A stretch of DNA of 64,000 nt, taken from Nereocystis luetkeana. Lineage: Eukaryota > Sar > Phaeophyceae > Laminariales > Laminariaceae. A program made the translations under genes and the position numbers. Numbering within the stretch: the stretch's first letter is position 1; each line of letters opens with the position of its first letter. The stretch lies in assembly GCA_031213475.1 (NCBI GenBank), contig JARUPZ010000024.1:8993324-9057323 (forward strand). Reading direction: 5' to 3'. The notes below the pieces were generated by a model. It had not been told where the DNA came from. It searched no databases and was given only the letters and a program-made list of their open reading frames with translations. Shown piece after piece: positions 23,591 to 34,999 of this stretch.

Positions 23591-23925
23591 GGAGGTATAT
23601 TGTATATTAAACGTCATACAAGTTAGGTGTATGTTTTTAGGATGTCCATTGTAAATTATTTACAAACAAAATATGTACCAGGTATGGTTTTATGTGTACA
23701 CATATATATATAGTACCCGGTACCACGTACCAGATGCGCCTGCCAGGTATGATGAGGGGACAATTGCTACAAACCATAATGCCGCAACAGGGGATAGTAG
23801 ATACCATAACATTCGTTTTCTCGAGGGTAACTTACAAACGGTTTCACCGAAATCCACCCAAAGGTAGGGTTGGATACTGGCTGCCGTCAGCAGCCAGTAC
23901 ACTGGGTCCAAACAGTACACTGGTG

Positions 23926-24050
23926 CCGCGGCGAAGCCGCGTGGTCGCGGCTGCGCCGCGACCCCCCCCCCCCCCCAGCCGCGACCACCACCCCCCCCCC
24001 CCCGGCTGTTGAAGGGCCCCGCCGGAGGCGCCCTGCCGGAGGCGTGTTTT
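23926..24050. repeat. GC cluster with self-pairing arms
   Basis: Two compact hairpin-forming words, GCCGCGGCGAAGCCGCG and GTCGCGGCTGCGCCGCGAC, lead into long C-runs split by CAGCCGCGACCACCA. The segment ends with a GCCGGAGGCGCCCTGCCGGAGGCG repeat-like block. A related cluster lies at 47645-47700. It resembles the GC clusters of some organelle genomes in form only; nothing here shows organelle origin. Confidence 0.65.
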
Positions 24051-24827
24051 TACGCGATTTGGCTTCACTATACATACCTGGTATTTTTTTGTTGATTTTG
24101 GGCCACTTCGATGCTGCCGGACTGGGGTATGAATAATAAATATTATTAGTACGTAAACGCAAAATATTGTGGGCAACAGTCAAATATGTTGACTAATTTT
24201 CTTGACATCGGTGGGTGACATAGCTAATCACTAATCACATAATAACTGTGTACCAGGTATTCAACATTTTCATCAACAAGCTGCTCCCGAAACGTCTTGA
24301 AACAAGTTGAAAGCCATGGTGGTGGTCATACTTCATCAACACATCCTCACTCGAAGCCATGAATAAAATACTTCAAAGTTTCAAAGTTTGTACTGGTATG
24401 TATTTTAATATTTTAATTGAAATGTTCGTCTCCAATATTAGCGCATGTACGCACTAGCCGGCTTTGACTTACGAAGCTCGTGGTTCACCCGTTGCAGCTT
24501 TTCCGCAAGCTGTTGGTTCTGCAGCGACTGCTGATGGCCAGCAGCAGCAGCAGTAGGTGGCGCGACCGCCACTACTTCAAAATTCTGCTCAACCGGGTTC
24601 GCTCGAGGCCGCGGCGGCTTCGATATTTTGAGACCCGCCGTTCGGGTCTGCAGAGGGCGTGTTGCTGCTACTGATGTTAGATTGTTCCATCGTGTGTACC
24701 CAACTCCCTCTAGTGTGTGCGTGCCGTTGTCTCACAGAGCCTCTCCCCTTCGATGCGGCGCAATTCGGTGGGTTCCCATTTGGTTTAGGAGGCATAGTTT
24801 AGGACGTACGTAAGTGGGCCAAGTACT

Positions 24828-24960
24828 GGCTGTACTGGCAGCCTCTAATCCACATCCAGTACAAGGAGTACTGCCAGTACAGGAGTACTGCCGGTAGATA
24901 CTGACCCAGGACCCAACCCTACTGTCCCAAAAGGTATACTGGTGTATGAGAAATGTGTCC
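24828..24960. repeat. CCAGTACTG / CAGTACTGCC word cluster
   Basis: At least six CAGTACTG or TACTGGC words occur within 130 bases, followed by TACTGACCCAGGACCC and ACCCTACTGTCCCAAAAGG. The minus strand has an AGGGTTGGG block near one TACTGG word, like the plus strand at 23866-23885. The two patches may be copies of one element in opposite orientation. Confidence 0.45.
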
Positions 24961-25049
24961 AAACAGGACGTAAAACGTATGGATCGATCATAGAAAGGAC
25001 GAAGGACAATAAGCCCCTATAATTACTCGTCTCATTACAATTACAATGA

Positions 25050-25059
25050 TTGTTATTAA

Positions 25060-25102
<43 letters not shown>

Positions 25103-25106
25103 GTTA

Positions 25107-25147
<41 letters not shown>

Positions 25148-25275
25148 TTTATTTTTAGTATAATAATTATTAGGCTTGCCATCCGACAATGTGCAGCATG
25201 AGCTTTCACGTTGATCAATCAAAACATTCTTGAAAGAAGAAATCTCCGTATACGAAGGAAACCTATACACCAAAT
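25050..25275 (-). mobile_element. Retroposon 3' end with long (AAT)n tail, copy 2
   Basis: A plus-strand (ATT)n tract with two GTT interruptions (25050-25147) and an AT-rich bridge lead into CTTGCCATCCGACAATGTGC and the same 90-base body as at 23490-23590. Read on the minus strand, a short body ends in an (AAT)n tail of about 30 units. The asparagine-run and isoleucine-run frames across it are artefacts of this tract. Confidence 0.7.
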
Positions 25276-26695
25276 AAGTCTATCTACCTTATGTCTACTT
25301 GTTTTATGTTTATCTACGATACTCTCATGTGTTGCTTTCGCTCCCTTCTACATCTGAATATGTGTTCGTTGCTTCTGCTCTTGAATCCTAACCCGCATCC
25401 GAGCTCCATCCCCACGCCATCGGTGTGGGTCTGCCATCCCCTCCCCCCCTGCTCCTCATTAAAAAAGTTCCAAAAACAAAACTTCGCATCCGCCGAACCG
25501 AAAACAGGGCCCAAAAATAAAATACTTGCCTGCAGCGAAGGCAAAACAGCCCCCCCCCCCCCAAAAAAAAAACCCTTCGGCGAATTAGACGCCGCAACAA
25601 TGACGATTTTGCGGCGCCTAAGAGCCGTGTTGCAGCAAGCCGCACATCGCCTTCGGCGAGTGTTGCGGGAAACAACCATTTCAACCAAGATGTTGCGTCA
25701 GCGCAACCGTGGCGCAACAGCTAATTAATGCCCCTGGTATGCATGTATGTATACTTCGAAGTATGTACTTACGCGATTACTGCTGTAGTCAGGAGAGTAT
25801 TCTATGTGTGGCGGTGGCACGCGCTTTTTCCTCGGGGTGCTCCCTGCTTTGCATTTCCCATCCTTTACTTTACGATACCACCCACCCATGATGATGTGGT
25901 AGGCCTACTCGTATTACATATTTTCAGGTATGCTTTTATTTGTACATACCAGGTATGTATTTGCATATACACATACATACCTTCCGAGACTTTGCACCTA
26001 CAGTAACTGCTATTTGGTACCTGGTATATCTTTGTGTCTAAGGACTGGATGGAGTATCCTAGTGAGATACCGCGGCTTAGTCAGCTTCCATCAATCTATT
26101 AATCATGTCGGTTCTGGAACAGACCTTCTTCTACCGGGTATTAGATCGCTGAGCAAGGTGTCAACCGACCGGTTTATGACGTACATAAAAACGGTATACC
26201 AGGTATGGAATAGTATACCTGGTAAATATACGAGTATACGAAGATAGAGCATATTTATACATACGAGGACATGTTGATGTATGCACGAAACATGTAATTA
26301 CCATGTGTAGTTTTGACCCGGGGATCTTAAAGCAGCCCCCCCCCCCCCTTCTTCCCGCTGCGCATACGCGCGCCCTCCACCGCTGTGGTTGTTAGAGTGT
26401 ACCGCAGGTTTCTTTCTTACGAGACACCACTGCTGACCGATGTTGTGTGGTTGTGTGGTAGGATAGCAACATACATGATTGATGATTGATGATGGTGCGT
26501 TGACCCTTTTAGCAGCGCACTGAGTGCAGAAACCTGTATCTGCCTCTTACTTACTCCAAGTGTTTTGTCCCCGCAACAGAGGTGTGTACAGTCTTCGACG
26601 GGTTACGCCTGAAGTAAGTATGCCAGGGAGTAGTAGTAGTAGTAGTAAATAGTAGTAGCAGTAGTAGTAGCATTAGTACTAGCAGTAGTAGTATA

Positions 26696-26728
<33 letters not shown>

Positions 26729-27935
26729 GGGGGGGGGGGGGTAGATGTGGTGCATAGATACAACAGCAGCAGGTTTCCTTTTCTGGCGGCGCTTGGTTTC
26801 GTTCTTTTCGTGGGAATGTTTTTTCACAAAATGCCCGACACACTCTCTTCACAAACTGCAATCCGTCCTTTAGTGTGCCCCCCCCCCCCTATTATACATA
26901 GGTTGGGTTGGCGACGGTAGGCAACGGCACTGTAAAACATGCCGCTCACTACTTGAGCTAGACAACCAGGGTACCGCTTCTCTTCTTTTGGCGGTCGGTC
27001 ACAGCTGGTGGTCGAGTTACATCATTTGTGCGAGGTGAAGAACCTCTGCTCCGCACAAGAGGAATGAGCTTATCAAGTACCAGGTAGTGTTCAATGTAAG
27101 GCATCCAGGAGGCAGTTACATAATACTCCCCATTGCTGTCTCTGGAAGTGACTACACCGGAAAATACATGAATTCATAGAAGCTGTCATCCATGTGCGAG
27201 TCCGCCTTTCAAGCGGGTTTTAGTTTTTAGTAGGATGCAACTCACCCTTCATGCGACTCGTCGGACACCTTACGGCGCTTCGCGCTTGGTGCAAGCAGTG
27301 TCTGCCTGGTCGGTGAAAACCCGGCATGCTCCGTCCCGGCATTGTAGGGATGCGAGAGTCGATGGTCATACGACTACGGTCATGCATGATATCGAGTATG
27401 TCTCCTATCGAGTACACCCCCCCCGCGCGCCGTGGGGGCCGGGGGGGCGCATGCTCCCTATGGTACTCAAGATGGAAGTCACGAATAACGGGTACGCTCG
27501 TCGTTTGGAGTTAAAACAAGTACAGGTACGTACAGCAGTACAAAATGCCGGGTTGGTATAATGTGTATCAGGTAGAGGTGTAGACGCGTAGACGCACGTG
27601 TCCAGGGGCGCATAGTGGTTGGACCAAGTGAAATGATAGCGAAAGGTGAAAGACTTGGAAGAAAACGTGATGAGTGATGAGAGCTGCCGCAGCAGCAGTG
27701 AGACGCCACACACTTTGAGGCAAGCGGTCAAGACAAACAAAAAAACAGGTGGAAACCCAGACATGACATAACAGCCAGTACAGCAGCTTTCAGTTGTACC
27801 TGTGTCACTTACTCCTCGCAAAAGGTACGATGCCCGTTCGGCCAATCGCGCGACTCGTGTGGTGTTTTATTAATAGTACTCGATTTGAGTGTTGTTACCT
27901 CTTTTACAGTCAGTCTAAAACGACCAGATGTGTAC
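25276..27935. other. No recognisable gene; short-word clusters
   Basis: A patch at 25600-25730 is rich in GTTGC words. TACC(A/T)GGTA words cluster at 25930-26230 (four exact copies), and another lies near 27077. C-runs lie near 25550, 26337 and 26879, and a GC-rich CCCCGCGCGCCGTGGGGGCC patch near 27420. Frames of up to 146 codons exist on both strands around 27400-27840 without a recognisable domain. Confidence 0.4.
26628..26742 (+). repeat. (GTA)n microsatellite followed by a G-run
   Basis: Imperfect (AGT)n with TAAATAG, AGCAGTAG and TATATAG interruptions, ending in a G-run of about 14. Many interruptions themselves contain TA-bounded words. The proline- and tyrosine-run frames across it on the minus strand are artefacts. 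Confidence 0.9.
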
Positions 27936-28112
27936 GTTCTTTATTTACATCAAGCCGTTCTTTCTACCTGTCGACATCCAGCACAACCAGTGTCCGTGCC
28001 GATTCTTCAATCCTATTAAATAGAGAGATACAAGTATATGTGGTCACGATAATACGCGACAGAGATTCGAGTACATTGTTATATTGTTATGCATCAAGCG
28101 GAGTAGACATCC
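27936..28112 (+). repeat. R1 fragment, left blocks
   Basis: It includes CTGTCGACATCCAGCACAACC-like, GATTCTTCAATCCTATTAAATAG, a GTGGTCACGATAATACGCGA variant, ATTGTTATGCATCAAGCGGA and then unrelated sequence. The TTAA module here reads TTAAA, one base longer than the commonest form. Confidence 0.75.
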
Positions 28113-28799
28113 CAACTTAAGGTTAGGTATAACTGTTTTTGGTATAGGCCTTCTTTTTTTTCAGCGCAGAAGTCACCACGCCGCTTTGGAGAGATATTAT
28201 ATACCCTGGATTGTTGCATACACATATATATATGCACGCACGTGTTCTATGAGCCCCTGTCGATCCGTTAACGATTTTATGTCTTGTTTGATTCGCCGGG
28301 ACGTCGGTAAAAAAAACAAAAGCGGCCAAATTTCTGGCGAAAGAACAAACCCGAAACAAAAAAACGCTAGTTCGTCAGCGACGGGTCAACAAGCAGGAGC
28401 AGAGTGGGAGAGGCTCACAGAAAACGGGAAATACGGGTGAAAAAGTTAAGGGTGTATGAGTACCTGCACAGCAGCGGTAACAACACCTAATCATAGTAAT
28501 ATATCTAAAAAACGGCGGGGAATATCCACGCTGAATCAGTTTACTTCGGCTTGGACCACCTCCTACTCATAAGAAATGGCATTGTATATCTGGTGTATCA
28601 TATTGATCACGACCCGGAAAATGATACTCCTCTCCTCCTGACAGGCTGAACACCTCCTCTCGCACACCTTGTTGTTATCTTCTGCGTCGTGCCTGCTCGT
28701 GTGCGAAGCCCGCAACTAACTATAATATTAATAACTGCTTTGCAGGCTACCACCTGGTAAACTTTGGATTGGGTGGAGTGTGGTGGGCGAATTGTGGTG

Positions 28800-29625
28800 C
28801 TGTCGTGTGTGGGTTCTTCCGCTCTTTCTACCCGTCGACATCCAGCATCCAGCACAACCAGTGTCAGTGCCGATTCTTCAATCCTATTAATAATAAAGAG
28901 ATTCAAGCTTTGTGGCCCCAATACAACGCCACAGAGATACTTGAGTTCATTGCCGGCGTCCCCGGTGGCTTGGTAGGTGGTCCGCGTGCCTATCAAGATC
29001 AATTTCGTGGGTTCAAGTCCCACCGAGTGCATGCTCGTAAGGGCTTTTTCTTGCATGAAAGGAATTGACTACGTATTAATAGCGGAAAGCGCGAGAGCGT
29101 GAGTTAGCTACATTCGATGAAAATCGACGAGCAGCGGGAATGCTGAACCCTATGCGCGACAAAAAAATAAAGGCACGTACCGGGAGGGAGAAGGGTAGAC
29201 ACCTGTGACCACGGCTTGTCCAGAAGGTCGCCGAGGGTAAAACCTCCTACCAGGTACGAGTTAGGCTAGAAAGTGGAAGTGATTATTAAAAAAAAAAAAT
29301 GTTATGTAGTAGACAGAGCAGACAATGCAATGCCATGTCTTCGTACTGGATACGACCAGACGACAGGAACGATATAAACATTACGGTATATTTTAAGAGA
29401 AGAAAGAAAAAATTGAATCGAAACGGAAAATGAAAAAGAAAGGGAAAAAGTGTCGTCCCACCCCGTAGTAGGGGATTTCCGATGTGGCAGACAACACAAA
29501 GAAACAACACCACTGTTAATATATACCAGGTACCTAGTATAAACAGGGCAGACTACAAGCCATCAAGGGGAATAAGAAATAATAGGCAAACCCAAGCGCA
29601 ACAAAAAAAAACTCCGGTAGAGCTA
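28800..29625 (+). repeat. R1 copy split by a SINE B insertion
   Basis: The left blocks (28800-28953) include a tandem ATCCAGC duplication and end in TTGAGTTCATTG. R1 resumes after the SINE at 29300 with ATGTAGTAGACAGAGCAGAC, followed by the A-rich stretch, the GTGTCGTCCCACCCC block and the GTGGCAGACA block, and fades at about 29625. The SINE is therefore younger than this R1 copy. Confidence 0.8.
28953..29299 (+). mobile_element. SINE family B, full-length, inserted in R1
   Basis: The head GGCGTCCCCGGTGGCTTGG and B box GTGGGTTCAAGTCCCACC are followed by GAGTGCATGCTCGTAAGGGC, GCGGAAAGCGCGAGAGCGTG, the CATTCGATGAAAATCGACGA core, AATAAAGGCACGTACCGGG, GTGACCACGG and AAAACCTCCTAC, ending in an A-run. 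At 29248-29256 it carries TACCAGGTA where the copy at 56944 has a plain TA. Near 29072 it carries TATTAATA before GCGGAAAGC where two other copies have only TTA. Confidence 0.9.
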
Positions 29626-29734
29626 AGAACCAATGCGAGAAAATGGTTGGCAGAGGCTGTATACCAGACAGAGGCGCTATTTATAACTACTGGATTGGGC
29701 CTGATTGTCTCCGCCATAAGGGTTAGCGTTACGT

Positions 29735-30815
29735 GTGTGTGTTCTTCACATTAAACCGTTATTTCTACCCGTCGACACCCAGCACAACCAGTGTCCGTGT
29801 CGATTCTTCAATCCTAGATGAGATACAAGTTCTGTGGTCACAAAGCTACGCCACAGAGATACTACGTTGCCACGTACCAGGTACCAGGTATGCAGTAAGC
29901 ATAGCAGTGGGCAATGAAATGTCATACCTGGTATCATCATACTAGATTCGACAGGCACGACATACACATTCTATGGAATAGATAAACGGAAGGAAACAAT
30001 CGGAGAGAAAACAAAAACAAAGAGGACAAACCAAAAGAGAAAAACAAAAAAAAAGAAAGAAGAAAAGAAAAGGAAAAAATAGAAGAAACAAACTATCGTG
30101 CCCCCCCCCCGCAGGCGAGGTGGCAGACACTTGAAAAAGAACGAGCTGGGAAAAAAAAGAAAAAATAACAAAAGTACCACTACTTGTAAACAGAATAAGA
30201 CAAAGAAGCAAGGGAAAAATGACAGGGGAAAATAACAGGCAGACCAAAGCCCGAAGCACCCTCCAGGTGGCGGCAGCAGTTAGTTGGTGGTACGCGTAGT
30301 ATAGCCAGGTTCTCCCTGCTAGTCCGCCTGGTACCTTGCTACCCAGACTGCCGTATCCGCCCTGCGTGCGTCAACTATGCCCAGCCCCTTGGCGTCAGAA
30401 AATACGAAACACGCAGAGCAGGTTCGTCATCAACCCACACCACACGACTCCTTCCATACGGCTTACCAGGTATCAATCGAAAAAAGGAAGAAAAATAAAT
30501 AAGATAAAAATCCCGGAGAATCAACGCAAGACACTGAAGAAGAAAAAAACAAAACAAAAAGAGAAGACAAGGGAAGACCACGTTCGAACCAGCTGCACCA
30601 GATGGTGGCACTAGGAGTATGGTCATGCCCTATTTCCAGGTCGGCCTGGTGCCTTGCTACCCTGTCTGCCATATCCTTCCTACTTTCGTCCACCGCAGTT
30701 TCCCTTCTACTCCTTCCTCCTGTTTCCCCCCCTATCCGCATTCCCTTGGTCGGGTTTTCTGCCACTTCTCCTGTTGCACCCCCCCCCTCATTCCCGTTAA
30801 CACCATCCACGGCGA
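29735..30815 (+). repeat. R1 interspersed repeat, near-complete copy
   Basis: The copy runs from GTGTGTGTTCTTCACATTAA to a C-rich end followed by CCCGTTAACACC. It includes both versions of the internal CTTGCTACCC..CTTCCTACTTTCGTC block (30340 and 30650) and the GTTCGAACCAGCTGCACCAG box near 30580. A double TACCAGGTA (29875-29890) sits before TGCAGTAAGC, where the copy at 13381-14290 has a simple TTA. The long frame 30602-31264 starts here and I treat it as spurious. Confidence 0.82.
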
Positions 30816-31011
30816 ATGCGCGGCGCTGTGCCTCACAGCCTCGTGCCACCTCACCATGTGAACCGTACGTAATTCTTGCTCGTGCATGTGTCTCTCGAAG
30901 CGGTAAGCTCCCCTCTTTCGATGACTGCTCCATCTATCTATCTATCTATTGTCTAATTGGCCAATTTCTTCCGTACCAACAAAACTCGTATTTCCATCAG
31001 CGCAGTGTTGT

Positions 31012-31155
31012 GAACCGAAAACCGAACCTCGGTTTTTGCGGTCGGTTTTCAGTCGATTTTTCAACCGAAGACCGACTTTTATTTGTCGGTTTTTCGGTTG
31101 GAAAAATAAACCGAAACCGGAAAACCGACTCGATTTTTCTCGGTTGGTTTTTCCC
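31012..31155. repeat. CGGTTT / AACCGA word cluster, left
   Basis: Many overlapping AACCGA, CGGTTT and GTCGG words occur on both strands within 145 bases, for example AACCGAAAACCGAACC and GTCGGTTTTTCGGTTGG. The segment can pair with itself in several registers. A matching cluster lies at 31730-31866. Confidence 0.75.
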
Positions 31156-31729
31156 CCTGTCCCCTACCCCAATAAAGCCTTCATATCTGTATGGAAACCC
31201 CTTTATAATTTTCGGATACATGATGCATGCGCCACACGCGACACAGCTAGCAAACAACCCATAGCCAGCACGCAGCCCACATCTCGCAACAGCATAGCAG
31301 TACGTGTAGCAGCACGGCACACAGCAGCACAGCATGCCGAATACGGACGGCAGTGTTGGCTTCTTCGTTTGCTGCGCTGCTGTCGCACGGCGACAGTCGC
31401 CCTCTGCCTACGATAATGCTTCTTCGTCTTCACAGCCCCCCCTTGAGCAACGTAGATTTCCTGTATACTGCAAGTTGTGTCTTCACAATCCCACAAAAAG
31501 TTTTTTTTATTGCTGCAACTAAAACTGCTGTATCTGAAATTATTATTTGCTGAAAAATATTAGCACGTCAGACGAGGCTGACGTACCACCAGTATGATAG
31601 CTGATGTCGGCCTGTACTGTCTGGCGCAGCAGCCGCAGGTACTGCAGGAGGGTCATTTGACACCATACGATCATATGTCACATTATGCCACACATGCACG
31701 TCGAACCCTTCGAAACACTGACGTTTGAC

Positions 31730-31866
31730 GAGACACCGACCGAGAAACCGACCGAGAAATCTTCGGTTTCGGTTTCGGTTTTGTTCGGTTTAAACCGACC
31801 GAAATCGACCGACGTTTTGGGGAAAACCCGAAACACCGACCGAGCCACTTTTCACTCTCGGTTCAC
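31730..31866. repeat. CGGTTT / AACCGA word cluster, right
   Basis: ACCGACCGAGAAACCGACCG and TCGGTTTCGGTTTCGG lead to TTTAAACCGACCGAAATCGA and ACCGACCGAGCC. It uses the same words as the cluster about 600 bases upstream. The sequence between the clusters holds a 62-66 codon frame and a CAGCAC-rich patch but nothing I recognise. Confidence 0.75.
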
Positions 31867-32184
31867 AAGACTGATTTCCATGTTTCCGTTTCCCCCGCTA
31901 CCCCGGAGCTCTTCACGCCCCCGTAGACAAAGTAGTAAGTTTTTTATTCGGACTTTTGGACATATTGTATGATAGTTGGGGACGGCATTCTCTAGGAATA
32001 TTCTAGTGATATTATTACATGTCGCAAACGCTAGCTACACCCTTGATTGGCCAATACGTAATACGCACCCTGACATCCTCGACCCTCGCAGACAGACCCT
32101 CGAGCGCTATGCGACCAAGACAAGAAACACGCTCTTTCTCTGGGTTGTTTGTTTCTACAACAACAGCAGTATTAATCGTAATAG

Positions 32185-32291
32185 TATTACGGGGGGCCAA
32201 CATAGTTAATAGAACCTACGGTAGACACAAAAACCTACATATTTACCTATTTTTACCAACAATATTTGGTGCTGTTTACTATAGACCCCCG
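32185..32291. mobile_element. MITE family 1, copy 3, in tandem duplication
   Basis: The left end is TATTACGGGGGGCCAACATAG. The interior has CCTACGGTAGACACAAAAACC and ACCAACAATATTTGGTGC, in the opposite internal orientation to copy 1. The right end is altered to CTATAGACCCCCGAG, so it no longer mirrors the left end. Confidence 0.8.
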
Positions 32292-32373
32292 AGCGCTATG
32301 CGACCAAGACAAGAAACACGCTCTTTCTCTGGGTTGTTCGTTTCTACAACAACAGCAGTATTAATCGTAATAG

Positions 32374-32470
32374 TATTACGGGGGGCCAGCATAGTTAATA
32401 GAACCTACGGTACACACAAAAACCTACATATTTACCTATTTTTACGAACAATATTTGGTCCTGTTTACTA
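32374..32470. mobile_element. MITE family 1, copy 4, right end lost
   Basis: Nearly identical to copy 3 up to TGTTTACTA. It then continues as TACCAGGTATACAATAG rather than the expected right arm. The TACCAGGTA starts exactly at the TA where the right arm would continue. Confidence 0.8.
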
Positions 32471-32654
32471 CCAGGTATACAATAGTAGGGGCCTCTCTAT
32501 AGTGCCAGTTAGGTAGTGCGGGCTCCCCGCTGTAGTGCTAATCGAGCCGTTTCGCACAGATGGGATTAACTCGTAGCGCGGCAATATCCTGCGTAGTACC
32601 TGTTGCCGCTACTCTATACGTACTGCCGGTACTGTTCGCTGGCGCACAGCATTA

Positions 32655-33075
32655 TACTCAAGTTACGTACTTTTCATGATCGGTATTTTTTTCCAGCTCG
32701 TTCTTTTCACGTGTCAGCCACATCCCGTGCGTGGGGGGCACGACAGAGTTTGTTTCTTCTATTCTTTCTTTTTCTCTTTCGATTTGTCTTCTTTGTTCAA
32801 GTTTTTTTTTGTTTCCTTTCGTCTCTCTATTTCATAGAATGTGTATGTATTGCCTGACGTATCCAGTATGATGACATGGCGTTGCATTGCCCACTAACTG
32901 TGATTACTGCATACCAGGTACGAGGTACGTGGCAGCGTAGTATCTCTGTGGCGTAGCTTTGTTACCACATACCTGGTACCTGGTAACTTGTATCGCTTCT
33001 ATTAAAATAGGATTGAAGAATCGGCACGGACACTGGTTATGCTGAATGTCGACGGGTAGGAAGAACGAACAACAC
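32655..33075 (-). repeat. R1 fragment, left two-fifths
   Basis: On the minus strand it runs from CTACCCGTCGACATTCAGC through the usual blocks to GTGGCTGACACGTGAAAAGA and then into unrelated sequence. At 32970-32985 (plus coordinates) it has two overlapping TACCTGGTA words, where the copy at 13919-13920 has a plain TA between otherwise matching sequence. A further TACCAGGTA lies near 32913. Confidence 0.8.
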
Positions 33076-33199
33076 ACACGCACACACCACACACTTGTTC
33101 CGCCTTTTCTTTCCTACGAGGACCTGTCTGTGACATTTATTTGTGTTCGGCACGAACATGAGGCGACAATGAGTAGGAAGCGCCACACGTCCGATATTA

Positions 33200-33625
33200 T
33201 GGATGGTTCAAGAAGTTGGGGAGGGGGGCGACAACGTTCGCAGGGAAATCGCGGTTGACGAAGGCAGGAAAGATACAGCAGTCAGTAGGGTAGCAAGGTA
33301 CCAGACCAACTAGTGGGCAGGAACTGCTGTGTATGCTACTCGTACCACAAACTGCTGCGGCTGTCTGGAGGGGGGTTTTGTTGCGAATCGGCATGCCTGT
33401 CCTTCCCTTTCGTCTGTCTCTTAGTCTTACTCTACTGCATTGTCTACTCTGCTTACTGCACAAAAAGTGTAATATGTACCTGGTATGTACAGTATCTCTG
33501 CGGCGTAGTTTTGTGATTAAATAAGTTGTATCTCTCGACTGGCTCGGATTGAAAAATCGGCACGGACACTGGTTGTGCGGGATGTCGACGGGTAGAACGA
33601 GAAAGAACGGTTTGATGTAAAGAAC
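33200..33625 (-). repeat. R1 copy with internal deletion
   Basis: The minus strand carries the left blocks, then joins near the GACAATGCAGTAGAGTAAGAC position to the later CAGCCGCAGCAGTTTGTGG and CTGGTACCTTGCTACCC blocks. The A-rich middle of the repeat is mostly missing. A TACCAGGTA interrupts the GATACTG..TGCAGTAAGC region. Confidence 0.75.
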
Positions 33626-33654
33626 GGACGCACTGACTGTTTCGTAATTTTAAA

Positions 33655-34230
33655 TGTGTTGTGTGACACTCCTGTAGTATTGTTTACCAGATATTTTTTA
33701 TTTGGTATTGTTGTCTCCCACATCTCCTTCGGGGGGGGGGGGGCGACGCTTTCTTTTTTTTCGTCGATTCGATTTGTTTTTCTTTGTTTCTTTCAATTTT
33801 TATGTTCTTTGTTATTTCAACGCATGCTAGAATGCGTATGTCGTGCCTGTCGTATTGAGTACGATGGCATGCCATTGCATTGCCTGCTCCTTGCTTACTC
33901 AGTACCCGGTACTGCATAGCATGGCAATGGAGTATCTCTCGTAGTTTCGTGCCGACAGATGTTTTTTTTTTCTTTTCCTATGTTTTTCTTTCGCCCTTCG
34001 TTTCTCTCTCCAATGAACAAATCCGGAGTCACATAGCATTCCCCCCTTCCCAACCTCCCCAACCTTCCCAACACGGTTCGTGTCTGTATTCTTAGTTTTT
34101 ATCGCGAGAAGACTTCAGCCATTTCTTCCCTCGACGACTTGCGTCGAATTTCTTGAATCTCCATTATTATAATGGGATAGGATAGAAAAATCAGCGCGGA
34201 CACTGGGTGTACTCGATGTCGACATGTGTG
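33655..34230 (-). repeat. R1 copy split by a SINE A fragment
   Basis: On the minus strand the left block (34230-34155) is separated from the GAGATACTCC..GGCACGACAT part (33955-33655) by a SINE A fragment at 33962-34150. Its left end is joined head to head with the plus-strand R1 copy that starts at 34205. Confidence 0.72.
33962..34150 (-). mobile_element. SINE family A fragment lacking the head
   Basis: A T-run (A-tail on the minus strand), then blocks equivalent to AACAAATCCGGAGTCACATA, GGTTCGTG, TTTATCGCGAGAAGACTTC and CGACGACTTGCGTCGAATT. It retains the tail half of family A including the shared core, with more substitutions than other copies. Confidence 0.72.
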
Positions 34231-34796
34231 TTCTTCGCATTAACGTTCTTTCTACCCGTCGACATCCAGCACAACCAATGTCCGTGCTGATTCTTCTGAT
34301 ATTGATGAGGCTTTGTGGTTAAACAAAACTACGTTACCGCGATACTATTGTTATGCGGTGAGCAGAGTAGACAACAAAATGTCATGTAACATGGTAATCA
34401 TACTGGATACGACAAGCACGACACTGTCGTAGCTCAGACAGAAAACGAGCAAAAACAAGAAAAAATAATAATAACAAAAAATAAAATAAAAGTGTCGTTT
34501 TCCCCCCCCTAGGGGATGTGTCAGACAGACATTACATACAGAACGACCTAAGGTAATTACCCCTCGACATTTCAAATTTCAACATACCTGGTATAGCACA
34601 AAGGGAAATAACAGACGAGCCGATGCACAACCAAAAACACTCTACACAAAAAAACACCCTCGAGGCAGCCACAGCAGTTTGTGGTACGAGGTGCTACCCA
34701 CTAGTCGGTCGGGTACCTCTTGCTACCCTGTCTGCCGTTTCCGTCCTATGGGGCTCAGGTTGAGTTCTTTTACCACAACAAACAGTATAGTATACC

Positions 34797-34999
34797 GGGT
34801 AGGCACAATTCGATGCGAGTCGACGAGGGAAGAAAAGGCTGAAATCTTCTCGCGATAAAAATGAAGGCACGTACCGTAGCGGGAAGGGGGGAGAAGAGCC
34901 TGCTATGTGACCCTGGATCTGAGTTACGAGTAGGAAGGAGAGAGAGAAAAATATGTGCGAAGATAATGAATGGGATGAGAAAAAAAAATTAAAAAAAAT
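34797..34999 (+). mobile_element. SINE family A fragment, tail half
   Basis: It begins at GGGTAGGCACAATTCGATGC, has TCTTCTCGCGATAAAAATGA and GGGAGAAGAGCCTGCTATG, and ends in an A-run near 34981-34999. The tRNA-like head is absent. The next element's tRNA-like head starts directly after the A-run. Confidence 0.82.

Larger units (their letters stand above)
23591..25049. other. No recognisable gene; GC clusters and CAGTAC words
   Basis: Apart from the GC clusters (23926-24050) and the CAGTAC-rich patch (24828-24960), both listed separately, no repeat family or reading frame is recognised. TACCAGGTA words lie near 23664, 24077 and 24250. Confidence 0.4.
32101..32470 (+). repeat. 189-bp tandem duplication carrying a MITE
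   Basis: CGAGCGCTATGCGACCAAGA begins at 32101 and again at 32290. Each unit continues through AAACACGCTCTTTCTCTGGG, CAACAACAGCAGTATTAAT and a family 1 MITE. The two units differ at very few positions, so the duplication is young. The boundary falls at the right end of the first MITE copy (ATAGACCCCCGAGCG), which suggests the MITE end took part. Confidence 0.9.

Noticed and set aside
23926-24050. Organelle DNA insertion
   Set aside because: Only the hairpin style resembles organelle GC clusters; no organelle gene or flanking sequence is present.
24845-25273. Frame with a long asparagine run
   Set aside because: It is the translation of the (AAT)n tail, not a protein.
30602-31264. 220-codon plus frame
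   Set aside because: It starts inside R1 and crosses the CGGTTT cluster. No domain; composition explains it.
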